From: Flaccisagitta enflata
Taxonomy: Eukaryota; Chaetognatha; Sagittoidea; Aphragmophora
Reading direction: 5' to 3'
Assembly (NCBI GenBank): GCA_965153355.1
Contig: OZ231126.1
Location: 76,508,001-76,572,000, forward strand
Length of the DNA: 64,000 nucleotides
The position numbers and the translations under genes were made by a program. The notes under the pieces are model-generated. The model made no database searches and was not told the origin of the DNA. It worked only from the letters and a program-made list of their open reading frames with translations. Of this stretch, positions 35,158 through 46,211 are shown piece by piece; position 1 is the first letter of the stretch, and every line of letters begins with the position of its first letter.

Positions 35158-35304
35158 CAGAGGAAGAAAAATGGTCCTAGAGTGAGGAAGATAGATTCGC
35201 CATGGCCGTGGCTAAATTCGCCGTTAGTCGATTTCGCTGCGTCTAGAAAATCACGGCGAATCTTAGGGCGAACAAACTCGAATCGACTAAAACCTATGTA
35301 CTCC

Positions 35305-35413
35305 CAGATTTGAGGCCTGAGGGGCCCAATGTGGGGGGGGACGGACAAATCGAATAGAAGGAAATGAAACCTCAGGGCCTGAGAGACATCGTTCCCCTTT
35401 GGGGCCGCTGCCC

Positions 35414-35415
<2 letters not shown>
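35305..35415 (-). mobile_element. family B end fragment, variant type
   Basis: GAGGCCTGAGGGGCCCAATG, then CAGGGCCTGAGAGACATCG and CCCCTTTGGGGCCGCTGCCC: one inverted end with one or two core units. It directly abuts the AG array at 35417. Confidence 0.55.
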
Positions 35416-36096
<681 letters not shown>

Positions 36097-36305
36097 TCAA
36101 ACTTTGAAGGAAGGAATGAAGGTCGGTAACACAAAATTTTGGATGATGAAACAGTTATTTTAGAGCATTACGGCCCCTACCAAGCCAACTTACAGCCCCC
36201 GCCCTCCCATATACTGCCCGTGTACACCTGCAATACTGGTCCTGCCCAACTGCGATTAACTACTTATTTTCCGCTTTTCTCTCACTCTCTGTCTTCCAGC
36301 CTTAT

Positions 36306-36761
36306 GGGCAGCGGCCCCAAAGGGGCTGATGACCTATGCTTTCAAACATAGAGAAATTTTTCCTCCTCCTTCTCCATCCGTCTCCCCCCCATTGGCTCAA
36401 ATCCCAGTCTCGAGGCCCAAATCCCAGTCTTGAGGCCCAAATCCCAGTCTTGAGGATCAAATCCCAGTCCTAAGGCTCTAATTCAAGTGTCAAGGCACAA
36501 AACCAATCTTTAAGGTTCAAATCCCAGTCTTAGAGCTAAAATCCCAGCCTCAAGCCAAATCCCAAAGCCAAATTCAAATCACAGCTTCAAGGCTCAAATT
36601 TCAGCCTCAAAGCTCAAATCCCAGCCTCGAGGCTCAAATCCCAGCCTCAAGGCTCAAATTCAGGCCTGGAGGCTCAAATCCAACCATTCTGGTTTGAATC
36701 CCAGCCATGAAGCTCCAATCTTACTAAGCATAAGTCCTCGGCTCCTTTGGGGCCGCTGCCC
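36306..36761 (+). mobile_element. family B inverted-repeat element
   Basis: Left GGGCAGCGGCCCCAAAGGGG, CTGATGACCTATGCTTTCA, GAGAAATTTTTCC; core of about 17 CTCAAATCCCAGCCTCGAGG-type units; right end CATAAGTCCTCGGCTCCTTT closing GGCCGCTGCCC. The shared extension GGGACCATCTAACGCTTTTG runs to about 36811. Confidence 0.75.
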
Positions 36762-36845
36762 CTCTTACCACCACACAAAAACTGACATAGGGACCATCTA
36801 ACGCTTTTGACTATTAACAATGCACTCTCCTTTGAAATTTTGACT

Positions 36846-37077
36846 ATTCATTCATTCATTCATTCATTCATTCATTCATTCTATCTTATCTTATTCATTC
36901 ATTCATTCATTCATTCCTATTCATTCTTTTTTGTGTGTCTAACCATGCATTTATTCATTCATCTACTTAAGTCTTCATTCATTCATTCATTCATTCATTC
37001 ATTCATTCTTTCATTCATTCATTCATTCATCTATTCATCTCATTCATTCATTCATTCATTCATTCATTTCTTCATCG
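36846..37077. repeat. (ATTC)n microsatellite
   Basis: Several blocks of CATT units with interruptions, starting about 40 bp after the family B extension. Confidence 0.93.
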
Positions 37078-37084
37078 CTAAACA

Positions 37085-37840
37085 AATCTTTGAGAGGGTA
37101 TATCCGTTTGAAGGAAGGTTCGAAGGTCGGTAACAGGAAATTTTGGATCGAAATCGGCCGAAATAAAGGTTTCTGAGCAGAGCCCCTGCCCAATGCTCAT
37201 CCGCATTACTGCCTCTGCCAACTCGCAATTCTAATACCTCGTGGTCTTCGGGGGTCCCTAGGGACCCCCAGGCGGCCCGAATATTACGGCACCCCGTCTG
37301 GACCCTTCATTATTTTGGCTCGATATCAGAAGTATCAGAAGCAGAAGTATCAGAAGTATCAGTAGCATCAGTTAAAGCGTAGAATGTATGCACTGAACTC
37401 AACTTCTACTCAACTTCTAGTTCTACTCCTTCCCTTCCCTTATTCTCCTCCTCCTTTAATAAGAAAGAATTCAAATTTAATTTTTTTTTGTCATTCTCTC
37501 TTTTCTATATCTGTTTGAAAAACGAAAAAAAGGGGCCCATTTGATAGTTGAAAGTTGAAAAGCGAGAAAGGCCAAAAGACTCGTTTTCCAAGTAAATATT
37601 TGTGTTTGTATGTGGGTGAAAAGTTTGAGTTAACTAGAACTGCTGAGAAGAGAGACATTCCAGAAGTTGTGACGACGTGTTTAAGATAAAGAGTCATTCA
37701 CTTGACAACAAGAATGTTTTTTGAGGGTTGATTACAGTTTGTTGTAGAATGTATAGAGAATGAATGTATAGAGAATGGCAAAAAAGAGTAGAAGTGAAAA
37801 TGAACGCTTACGATACTGATAACTGATTGTAAGTTGAAAT
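37085..37840. other. intergenic DNA, short palindrome only
   Basis: GGGGGTCCCTAGGGACCCCC at about 37249 is a perfect 20-bp palindrome; CAGAAGTAT repeats lie near 37330-37370. No gene recognised. Confidence 0.4.
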
Positions 37841-37887
37841 TGAGCAATTACAAGCCTGGACCTTTATGCCACTTTGAATTTTCTTTG

Positions 37888-38085
37888 TCAGTGTCTGCCT
37901 GTTTGTTTGTCTGTCTGCCCGTCTGTCTGCCCGTCTGTCAGGCTGTTCGTCTGTCTGCCTGCCCGTTCGTTCGTTCGTCTGGTTCGTTCGTTCGTCTGGT
38001 TCGTCTGTCTGTCCGTTCGTTCGTATGTCTGTCTGTCTGTCTGTATGTCTGTCCGTCTGTCTGTCTGTCTAAATATCTGTCTGTA
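37888..38085. repeat. (GTCT)n/(GTTC)n microsatellite
   Basis: About 200 bp of GTCT, GCCC and GTTC tetramers. Confidence 0.9.
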
Positions 38086-38154
38086 AATCTTCACGTTGAC
38101 GATGAGACCGCATCAAAGGAGGAACAACAAATCAACAATCTTTCTTTTTAGTTT

Positions 38155-38270
38155 AGTTGCGGACACGCAACTTCATAAGAGCCTTTGTCCGTCCGTATTG
38201 GTCCGTTGGTCCGTTGGTGAGCACAAGCCAAAAAGTGTGAAATGTGCATATCCGCCCCTGCCCACCCAGC
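38155..38270 (+). mobile_element. Helentron-like head fragment, AGTTGCGGAC type
   Basis: Head AGTTGCGGACACGCAACTTC, GTCCGTCCGTATTGGTCCG and CCGCCCCTGCCCACCC. The GGCCTTGTTT end was not found. Confidence 0.55.
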
Positions 38271-38551
38271 CTGAAACGCTAAAATGTCATGGTTCCAAAA
38301 CTGTAGTCCAGCACTGTTCTGCTACATCAACTATGTCTCAATATTCGTTTCAAAAGTTGCGCATACTTGTGGTTTTGAAACGATAATAAAAGATTGTTTT
38401 AAAACTGTATAAGAACGCCCGTTTCAAAACGGCCTATTCAAGCATTTTTGTAACAAAAATTGATAATTTTTGTTACAAAAATCCATTTATTTGCATTTTT
38501 GAAACGATTTTTGGCGGTTTGATACGTTTTAAAGGAACGCCACGGAATATC

Positions 38552-38950
38552 TATAGCGTATCCATGTTATTCTTTTGTAGCATCTCTTTTAAAAGTACCA
38601 TTAAATTCATTTGCATATTGCAGACTTTCCTTTTACCATGACTAGTTTTATCTTTCGTCATTAGATAACATTTATATTAATGTTTCACTGTTAATGTAGA
38701 TTGTACATTTCCAAAGTTGTAACACAATATGATGATACATCTGCGTTATGACAATATGCTATAGTGATGTAGTCTTCTCATGAAAATGGTATACATTTCA
38801 ACTCCACTGCTCATATACTTTTGGAATATGAAGTAAATCAATCTTGTTATCCTAGCCCTAAGTTGATGTCTATGCCGGCAGGGGACGAGTAGAAGGGAGC
38901 AGGAAAAGGAGGTATCTGAGCTAGCCTAGATGGTCCTTTACTTATCTACA
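38552..38950 (+). repeat. 5' LTR
   Basis: Starts TATAGCGTATCCATGTTATT and ends TTTACTTATCTACA. It lacks the usual TG start but keeps the CA end. It should hold the element promoter; no TATA box was assigned with confidence. Confidence 0.93.
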
Positions 38951-38970
38951 CTGGTGAGCCCGACAGTTGA
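38951..38970 (+). promoter_or_regulatory. probable tRNA primer-binding site
   Basis: TGGTGAGCCCGACAG starts one base after the 5' LTR. TGG is the complement of a tRNA CCA end. The primer tRNA was not identified. Confidence 0.65.
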
Positions 38971-40191
38971 ACTGTCTCCAACCAAAAGTCCGGCCCCTAA
39001 TGAACGCGCCTTAATTGTGCTGCGGGAAGGTGCCAAACCAAAGTTGAGTCACAGGTCAGTTCTGTCAACCAAACTACGGGAAAGCTCCTCCGGCCTTCGG
39101 GTTGGGCGAGACTAGTACCGGCCTTAGGCAAGGCAAGGCCTAGCCAAAGCAGTGTGCCACTCCGGTGGCTATAGACACCCCGCCTAGCCAATGTACTGGT
39201 CAGTGGGCACTGTCGTGGTATGACATACCGCACTGCTGAAGCAAAACTCTGCCATCGCAACTACGGGATCCGGTTGCGTCTCAGATGGTTGGGATCCTGG
39301 CATGCTGGTTGGCAACCTGTGGTGAATCCCCTTGGCAATAGTGTTTGCCTCGGCCTCTCTTCCCATGGGTGCCAGTATTGCTGGTTCGAGTAGGCCCGCC
39401 ATCTGCCATTGTCACCTTGCTCATTGCACAGAGCAAACTTTTCCCGTTGCTCAGAGCAAGTCTCTCATGCTTAATCTCTTCCTGACTGCTGCCTGTATTT
39501 TCCGCTTTCTATACCTCTTGCATCGCCATTCGCTACCTGCCATAAATGCAGCCATACACATTTCATTTCAACGCTTTATCAAAACTCATCTTGTTGGATG
39601 GTCCCCGGAACTGCAAGATCCTGGGGTTATTGTATCTACCATCTGAACAGCCTTACCTCCTGCTTTTACTTCCTCACATGCCTTGGTGGCTGGTCTGCTA
39701 ACAGACCTCACTGCAAATTCAAAGGTCCTTGGATCAAATCTCAATCCTGCCAACTTGCTTTAAACTGCTTATCGAAAGGGTGATCCCCCATTGATCTCAC
39801 CCCACCGCCAGTGATCGCTTGTCTTGACTCGTCCGCTTTTGGCGTGCCTTCATTTGCCTTCACTGGCACCAACAACAATTCAATTCTCCAATGAGGAAAG
39901 GCAAAGACCAGTAGCGGCCAACCGAATCGGGCTACTTCCATGATTCGTCACAAACACCAGTCCCCTAAGCCCCTGGGGGCCGCTTAAAGTTCATTCCAAT
40001 TCTGCAGCTCCAGCAGTGCCGGAGCCGCCGTGGACAGTCGTGCCCGGACAGGAACAGTGGCAAAAAGGAGGTCCCTGGTGCGGGCACCATCACCTGCTCC
40101 AACAGGTGAATCGGGGTAGATTGTTCACTCGCATAATGATTATCTTTTAGAACATATCTAATCCGCTCTTATCCTCCTTTTTTTTCTTCCA
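38971..40191 (+). other. gypsy untranslated leader
   Basis: About 1.2 kb between the primer-binding site and the first credible Gag codon. Frames here (up to 104 codons) look non-coding. It probably holds packaging signals. Confidence 0.6.
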
Positions 40192-41076
40192 ATGTCCACA
40201 CCGCGAGAATTGCGAGCTGCTGCACGAGACGAGAGACAACAACACTTGGAGATTCCTTATCCACAACTCGACCGTGGCGAACTGCTCCGCTCAAGATCAC
40301 CCAGCCCAGGAGCAGCTGTACCGGGCGCATTCCAGTTCCCTCCGCAACAGCAGCAGCTACCAGAGGAAGAGCAATTTGACGACGCCCTGGCTTCCACATC
40401 AGGCAACAACATGCCGGATCTATCTGTTGACAACATCGTCAAAATTGCGACGGCTTCCGCAAAAGCCGCGGCACAAGAGATGGCGGCAACAATTCGTGCC
40501 CCAGCAGCAGACACTGATGAAACAGCGGCAACAACATCAGCAAACAACCACATCAAGAAGGTTGAGCTGCCAACTATCGACAAAGCGAACATCCATACAT
40601 GGATAAGACGTGTTGAAGCAGCGTTCGGCAGAGCCGGGGTCACCTTAGCTCAAGACAAGTTCTTTTTCATCGAGGCGAAAATCGACGTCAACCTCAATCC
40701 GAAGGTCAATGAATTTCTTTGCAGCGATTCCACAGAGGAGAAATGGGATGAATTCTTGGAGTACCTTCAAAACGAATACGGTCCCTCCAAAGAACAGCAG
40801 GCAGCACTCTTCTTGAAAGGCATCCCTCGAGAAGGATTGCGCCCGTCTCAGCACCTCGCCAAGATCGGAGACCTGACCAAAGACATCAAACTCGATGACC
40901 TGCTCAAAGAGGTGGTCCTCAAAGACCTCCCAGCCAGCGTACGCCAGTCTCTCGCTGAGCGTTCCAACCTTTCATCGGATGATGCCGCCAAAGCCGCCGA
41001 CCACTATTTTGACAAGAAGCAACCCAAAGCATCGGTCCGCAAATCCAACCATCAGCAGCGTGAATGGTGTCCCTGA
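40192..41076 (+). CDS. gag: gypsy Gag, N-terminal and capsid part
   Basis: 294 codons. After a Gln/Ala/Pro-rich start comes a capsid-like region: KVELPTIDKANIHTWIRRVE, AAFGRAGVTLAQDKFFFIEA, KWDEFLEYLQNEYG, LRPSQHLAKIGDL, SVRQSLAERSNLSSDDAAKA. This matches the usual layout of arthropod gypsy Gag (LP-x-W-x-x-x-E-x-x-F...). The frame ends at TGA 41076 after a shift near 41040; the natural C-terminus continues in frame 2 (next entry). ATG 40192 is the first start of the open frame. Gag assembles the particle. Confidence 0.85.
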   Translation: MSTPRELRAAARDERQQHLEIPYPQLDRGELLRSRSPSPGAAVPGAFQFPPQQQQLPEEEQFDDALASTSGNNMPDLSVDNIVKIATASAKAAAQEMAATIRAPAADTDETAATTSANNHIKKVELPTIDKANIHTWIRRVEAAFGRAGVTLAQDKFFFIEAKIDVNLNPKVNEFLCSDSTEEKWDEFLEYLQNEYGPSKEQQAALFLKGIPREGLRPSQHLAKIGDLTKDIKLDDLLKEVVLKDLPASVRQSLAERSNLSSDDAAKAADHYFDKKQPKASVRKSNHQQREWCP

Positions 41077-41395
41077 CTTAATCGACACCGAGGATGAATC
41101 AGAGCAAATCAACGCTGTTGGTTGAAAATTCAAGGGCGGGTTCGCAAATCGCGGCAAAAATCGCCAATTCAAACCCAGAAATTTCACGCCTGCCTAGTCC
41201 GATGGCAACACTCAATCCTCATCAAGCGGTATCCGTAACAACGCGAACTTCCAGAAAAAGCCATCAACCTTGCAACAAATATGTTGTTACCACCGAGATT
41301 TTGGTGAGAAAGCACACAATTGCGAACTGGGATGCCAATTCAAGAAACAGGGCCAGACATCCTCGGGAAACGGACCAGCGCGGCGCCGGAAGTAA
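41040..41395 (+). pseudogene. gag: gypsy Gag C-terminus with zinc motif, broken
   Basis: In frame 2 the reading continues through SSVNGVPDLIDTEDE, is stopped by TGA at 41123 and a later TAG, then shows CCYHRDFGEKAHNCELGC at about 41282-41335 and ends at TAA 41395. The C-x-H...C...C arrangement is the zinc-binding tail typical of arthropod gypsy Gag, used for RNA binding. Reaching it from the capsid part requires one frame change and passing two stops. Confidence 0.7.
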
Positions 41396-42065
41396 ATGCC
41401 GCCGCGTCCCGCGAGAAGGAAAAAAGCGATCTATTGTACATACGCGATCCGAGAACCAAGTACAAATGGCTCATCGACGGGGGGGCACTACTCTCAATTC
41501 TTCCATTTCTTCCTTCTCAACGCAAAGCCGGCCCCAATGGCACAAAACTTTCAGCCGCCAATGGCACCTCTATTCCCTGCTACGGAAAAACCCGTCACCG
41601 AGTTACCTTGGGCAACAAGGTATTCCCCTTCAATTTTATCATCGCAGACGTAACACAACCCATTATCGGCGCCGACTTCCTCGCGCATTTCTACCTAGCG
41701 CCTAACCACCGAGATGGGTGCCTGATCAATCTCCAAAACTTTGAGAGCATTCAAGCTGACTTTGCCACTGACTTACAAACAACACGAATAAACTTCATCA
41801 AGCAAAAGGAGGACCCATTTTATCAACTACTCGACGAGTACCCAGATCTATCAACCCCGTCTTTTCGAATTAAAGACCCAAAACACGGCGTACATCACTG
41901 CATTCCAACTGAATGTAGACCTATCCAATTGCGCGCTCGAAAACTTGCTCCCGACAAGTTAGCCGTCACCAAGGCGGAAATTGAGAAACTATGCGAGTTA
42001 GGGGTGTGCAGAAGGGGAAAAAGCGAGTGGGCTTCTCCATTAATGGTCGCTCGAAAACCATGCGT
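41320..42065 (+). CDS. pol: gypsy Pol: protease and N-terminal RT, frame 1
   Basis: Overlaps the Gag tail in another frame, as in elements using frameshifting. Protease: KYKWLIDGGALLSILPF then IIADVTQPIIGADFLAHFYL. The active-site triplet is Asp-Gly-Gly rather than the usual Asp-Thr/Ser-Gly, so activity is doubtful. RT then starts: PKHGVHHCIPTECRPIQLRA, AEIEKLCELGVCRRGKSEWA, SPLMVARKP. The RT frame is lost near 42060 and resumes in frame 3. Confidence 0.85.
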
Positions 42066-42079
42066 CAGCCCATGCATGC

Positions 42080-43208
42080 CCCGTCGACTCCTTGCGGCGG
42101 ATGGCGCGTTTGCGGCGATTATCGCCGTCTCAACACCCAAACAACAGACGACAAGTACCCGGTACGTTGCCTCAACGATTTCAACAACGACCTATCTGGG
42201 AAAACAATTTTCAGCAAAATCGACCCTCTCAAAGGTTATCATCAGATACCCGTTGCAGAGGAAGATGTAAAAAAGACCGGCGTCATTACACCATTTGGTC
42301 TATTCCTGTTCCCGCACACTCCATTTGGCTTAAAAAACGCCGGACAGGATTTCCAACGCCTAATGGACGAAATTCTCGGCGATGTTCCTCACACGTTTGT
42401 GTATATCGACGACATCTTAGTCGCCTCCGAAACTCCCGTACAACACCTCGAGGACCTCAAACGAGTATTTGAAATTCTTGACGACAATGGCATGGTGGTA
42501 AACCGCAAGAAATGCGTCCTCGGGAAAAGTTCACTCAAATTCCTGGGCTACAAAGTGGACAAACAAGGCATCTCCCCCCTTCCCGAACACGTCGAAGCAA
42601 TTCGCAAACAAAAGCACCCAACCACAATCAATGAACTACAAAGGTTCTTAGGAATGGTGAATTACTACCGCAGATTCATCAAAAGCGCTGCCCACCATCT
42701 CTATCACCTCTTCAATGCCCTCAAAGGCAAAAAGAAGAAAGAGAAAGCAAGAGTTCTTGTATGGACCCCCGAATGTCAGAAATCCTTCGAGTCAATCAAA
42801 GACGCACTCTCCAGAGCAACTATGCTCCGCCATCCTCGATCAGACGCACCTCTGGCTATCACAGCTGATGCATCAAAAATCGCAATTGGCGCGGTATTGG
42901 AGCAACGCGGACCACTCGGTTGGGAACCTCTCGGGTTCTTTAGCGCCAAACTCGAAGGCAAGCAAGGAGAATGGCCTCTGTTGTTCGACCGCGAACTCTT
43001 GGCAGCTTTCCGCGCCATTAGGCACTTCCGTCATATGGTAGAGGGCCGCACCTTTACCCTCTACACTGATCACGACAGCCTGGTTCCAGCCTTGCACAAA
43101 AAGACTGAACCTCTAACGGCACGCCAGACGTACCAGCTTTCGTGTATCGCAGAGTACACGACCAACATTTGCTACCTGGAGGGCAAGGCAAATGTTGTTG
43201 CTGATTAA
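42080..43208 (+). CDS. pol: gypsy Pol: RT core and RNase H, frame 3
   Basis: GGWRVCGDYRRLN, FSKIDPLKGYHQIPV, TPFGLFLFPHTPFGLKNAGQ, the catalytic FVYIDDILVAS, FLGYKV and LQRFLGMVNYYRRFI give the ordered RT blocks. RNase H follows with ITADASKIAIGAVLEQ, FDRELLAAFRAIRHF and YTDHDSLVPAL, retaining the expected Asp, Glu and Asp. The frame stops at TAA 43206 inside what is normally the D-A-L-S-R boundary motif (reads VVAD, stop, LSR), a nonsense change. Confidence 0.9.
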
Positions 43209-44624
43209 CTTTCTCGACCAAACGAGGAAATTCAAGAAACAATCGCAACGGTCGGCCCTCCAATCCCTGACAACAAGGCGGAAGAACTCCACGAAGTCAT
43301 CTCTTCAGTCGACTCATACGGCGTTGATCTCCAGGAACTCGCGCGCGAGCAGCCACTTGATCCCGACTTCCAGCAAATCTCGCAAGAAGCACGAACTGGC
43401 CTAAACTTCAAAAAAGTGGACATAGGCGGTCGTAACATCATTGTAGATGTTAGCAACGGTCCCACACGACCATTCGTTCCCCAAGCATGGCGCAAATGCA
43501 TCTTTGATGTCATCCACGGACTTGGCCACCCTGGCGTTGAATGTACCCGACAAGCTGTCTCTGCCAAATTTGTGTGGCCAAACATGCGTCGTGACGTCAC
43601 CACTTGGGCCAGGAACTGCCTCAACTGCCAAAGAGCAAAAGTACAACGAAACACCGTTCCCCCAATTGGAAACTTTGAGGTTCCGAATAGAAGATTTTCT
43701 CACATTCATGTTGACATTGTCAGCCTACCCGACTCCAACGGTTATTCACACCTTCTCACTATCGTCGACCGCTTCACAAGGTGGCCAGCAGCGATCCCAA
43801 TCCGGGATATGTCAGCCGAATCAGTTGTCGACGCCCTTGCCCACGGGTGGATCTCCATCTACGGAATCCCCAAAGTCATCACAACAGACAGGGGTTCACA
43901 ATTCTGCTCCGCCATCTGGAGACGACTACTCAAAACATGGGGCATTGAAAACCACCAAACCGCCGCTTACCATCCAGAAGCAAATGGCCTTGTCGAACGG
44001 CTCCACCGTAGAATGAAAGAGTCACTTATCGTACTCTGTCAAGAAGCAAGGCACTTGTGGTACTGGCGATTACCCATGACTCTCCTTGCAATCCGCACGA
44101 CTTTCAAACCGGACGTCGGCACATCTCCAGCCGACCTAGTTTTTGGAGAGGGCCTCGCAATCCCAGGTGAAATACTGGGTAATGAAGACCTAGACGACGC
44201 CGAGCTTCTTCGCCGCCAACGTTCTCTCCTTGCCAACATGAGGATGGAAGTTGAAAGACTCCAGCCAAAGCCAACATCGTCACATCGCCGTCCAGCGGTG
44301 TACCTCCCAGCGGTGTACCTCCCTGACGACCTCCAAACAGCCACCCACGTCTTTATACGTCGCGGTGGCGTTCAACCCAGTCTGACTTCTCCTTACGAGG
44401 GTCCCTACAGGATCGCCAACCGAAACGAGACAAACTTTGAAGTTCACATTCCAGGCAGAGGAGTCGAAACAATCGCGATCGCCCGGGTAAAACCTGCGCA
44501 TAAAGCTGACGACGGAAACGACCAGCCAGAGTCAAATGACGAAATTCCTCCATCTCCTCCTCCACCTGGACAAAGACCCGGCCCTCGCATTCGGCAGCCG
44601 GACCGAACCAATCACTCGACTTGA
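43209..44624 (+). CDS. pol: gypsy Pol: integrase, frame 3
   Basis: In frame with the RNase H segment after the TAA. Zinc-binding HHCC region: HGLGHPGVECTRQAVSAKFV, WARNCLNCQRAK. Catalytic core DDE: IHVDIVSLPD, ITTDRGSQFC, GLVERLHRRM. The C-terminal GPY/F-type module reads SPYEGPYRIANR. A 15-bp duplication gives LPAVYLPAVYLP near 44295. It stops at TGA 44622. The catalytic triad is intact although the polyprotein is split. A start at ATG 43416 lies inside the domain and is not natural. Confidence 0.9.
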   Translation, partial: LSRPNEEIQETIATVGPPIPDNKAEELHEVISSVDSYGVDLQELAREQPLDPDFQQISQEARTGLNFKKVDIGGRNIIVDVSNGPTRPFVPQAWRKCIFDVIHGLGHPGVECTRQAVSAKFVWPNMRRDVTTWARNCLNCQRAKVQRNTVPPIGNFEVPNRRFSHIHVDIVSLPDSNGYSHLLTIVDRFTRWPAAIPIRDMSAESVVDALAHGWISIYGIPKVITTDRGSQFCSAIWRRLLKTWGIENHQTAAYHPEANGLVERLHRRMKESLIVLCQEARHLWYWRLPMTLLAIRTTFKPDVGTSPADLVFGEGLAIPGEILGNEDLDDAELLRRQRSLLANMRMEVERLQPKPTSSHRRPAVYLPAVYLPDDLQTATHVFIRRGGVQPSLTSPYEGPYRIANRNETNFEVHIPGRGVETIAIARVKPAHKADDGNDQPESNDEIPPSPPPPGQRPGPRIRQPDRTNHST

Positions 44625-45152
44625 CAACAAAGCCGAACCTCCGGCACAGATCCAAACCCGCTCTCCTACGACCCAGGCGAAGGTACTTCCGCACAAGCAA
44701 GAGCCAGATCAGATCCAATCCAGAGCGACTCCAAAGACGAATATCTGGCAAGGTTACGTAGACTGCATAACACTGCTCCCGATTCCAGCAACGAAGACTC
44801 ACAAGATGAACACCCTCCGTCGCCTCCTCCGGTCGCAATTCCGGCCCCTTCGGCCCCAGTAAGCCCGGACATTCCCGATCCTCATGACGGTCACGTTCCG
44901 CCAAACGAAAATCTTGCAGCATGTCCGTGCGAACCTCCGGCCGGCCCATGTGCTCCTCAACCTCAAACCAGTCCAGGCGCTTCTGATCAAAGGTCTTCGG
45001 CTCGCAACAACCAACCACCTAACAACCCTGTACGTATTGCCATCAGTCCTCACCCTCGACCCATCGGAATCCAAGATCTAAACAGAAGACGTTCACGGCC
45101 AAATTATGGCCCCTCTCTATCTGCCATCATCAAAAACCATCTCCGAATGTAG
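44625..45152 (+). pseudogene. pol: Pol C-terminal proline-rich tail after in-frame stop
   Basis: The integrase frame continues past TGA 44622-44624 for 175 codons with coherent composition (DEYLARLRRLHNTAPDSSNE, HPPSPPPVAIPAPSAPVSPD, NRRRSRPNYGPSLSAIIKNH) to TAG 45150-45152. Proline-rich extensions after gypsy integrases are common. It probably belonged to Pol before the nonsense change. Confidence 0.65.
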
Positions 45153-45287
45153 AGTTTCATTGTTTCTCGGTAGTTGCACGCTATAATTCTTACTCATATC
45201 GAATCAATGTTGGAGGTTTCCCTATTGTGCACCGTTTTACAATTTAGTCATCTCATCTGTTTTTCTTCTTCTAATCAAACCGACAAA

Positions 45288-45301
45288 ATGACTGGGGGGC
45301 A
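45288..45301 (+). promoter_or_regulatory. polypurine tract region
   Basis: ATGACTGGGGGGCA immediately precedes the 3' LTR; short, G-rich primer site for second-strand synthesis. Confidence 0.6.
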
Positions 45302-45700
45302 TATAGCGTATCCATGTTATTCTTTTGTAGCATCTCTTTTAAAAGTACCATTAAATTCATTTGCATATTGCAGACTTTCCTTTTACCATGACTAGTTTTA
45401 TCTTTGGTCATTAGATAACATTTATATTAATGTTTCACTGTTAATGTAGATTGTACATTTCCAAAGTTGTAACACAATATGATGATACATCTGCGTTATG
45501 ACAATATGCTATAGTGATGTAGTCTTCTCATGAAAATGGTATACATTTCAACTCCACTGCTCATATACTTTTGGAATATGAAGTTAATCAATCTTGTTAT
45601 CCTAGCCCTGAGTTGATGTCTATGCCGGCAGGGGACGAGTAGAAGGGAGCAGGAAAAGGAGGTATCTGAGCTAGCCTAGATGGTCCTTTACTTATCTACA
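45302..45700 (+). repeat. 3' LTR
   Basis: 399 bp. Differs from the 5' copy at CGTCATT/GGTCATT, AAGTAAATC/AAGTTAATC and CCTAAGT/CCTGAGT. Confidence 0.93.
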
Positions 45701-46107
45701 TATCTCCTATCGAGAGCCCACAAGTTCTTGTGGTGGTTACCCAGAAAAGATAAACGCGGATCATACGATGAGGTGTATCGTCATTGCGGCGGCGACGGCA
45801 AACTGAGCGAGAGAGGCGCTAAGTAATCATCTCCGCGATATGGGCCATTCCACAAATTCACTTTATATATCGCAAAATTCTGCGGTGTTAAATGAAATCG
45901 ACCATCCTCTGTCCGATGTAGATGTAAAAACATTTCTGGTGACACACACTAATTCTTAAGCTTGTGAATTACTATATACCAAAAACAGGGACTATTTGTG
46001 TACTGCACGATGAGGGAATGTTCGAGATCTCTTTTTCAGTGGGTGACGTTTTATTTTGTGTTTGTATCTCACTGCAGTATGCAAGTTGGTTCAAAAATAT
46101 CACCACC

Positions 46108-46111
46108 TCTC

Positions 46112-46164
<53 letters not shown>
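46108..46164. repeat. (GTCT)n-(CT)n microsatellite
   Basis: Eight GTCT units then CT. Confidence 0.9.
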
Positions 46165-46211
46165 GCCTGTGAAATGCGACTGTTAGAAAGGTGAGTCGAA
46201 AACATTCTTTT

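Larger units (their letters stand above)
38548..45704 (+). mobile_element. full-length Ty3/gypsy LTR retrotransposon
   Basis: Two 399-bp LTRs (38552-38950 and 45302-45700) differ at three positions and enclose a primer-binding site, Gag, then protease-RT-RNase H-integrase in that order, and a G-rich purine run before the 3' LTR. TATC occurs directly outside both LTRs (38548-38551, 45701-45704), a 4-bp target duplication. This domain order (integrase last) is Ty3/gypsy, not Ty1/copia. No envelope-like frame follows pol. The coding region has in-frame stops and shifts, so the copy is not expected to make its own full proteins. Confidence 0.93.

Noticed and set aside
38930-39260. tRNA-like reading around the gypsy leader
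   Set aside because: No cloverleaf could be folded by eye; only the tRNA-complementary primer site is supported.
43416-44624. Integrase as an independent gene starting at ATG 43416
   Set aside because: The same frame continues upstream to the RNase H stop and the zinc-binding domain begins right after this ATG; it is a piece of Pol.
44353-45018. 221-codon minus-strand frame opposite the Pol tail
   Set aside because: Shadow of GC-rich coding sequence on the other strand; no domain.
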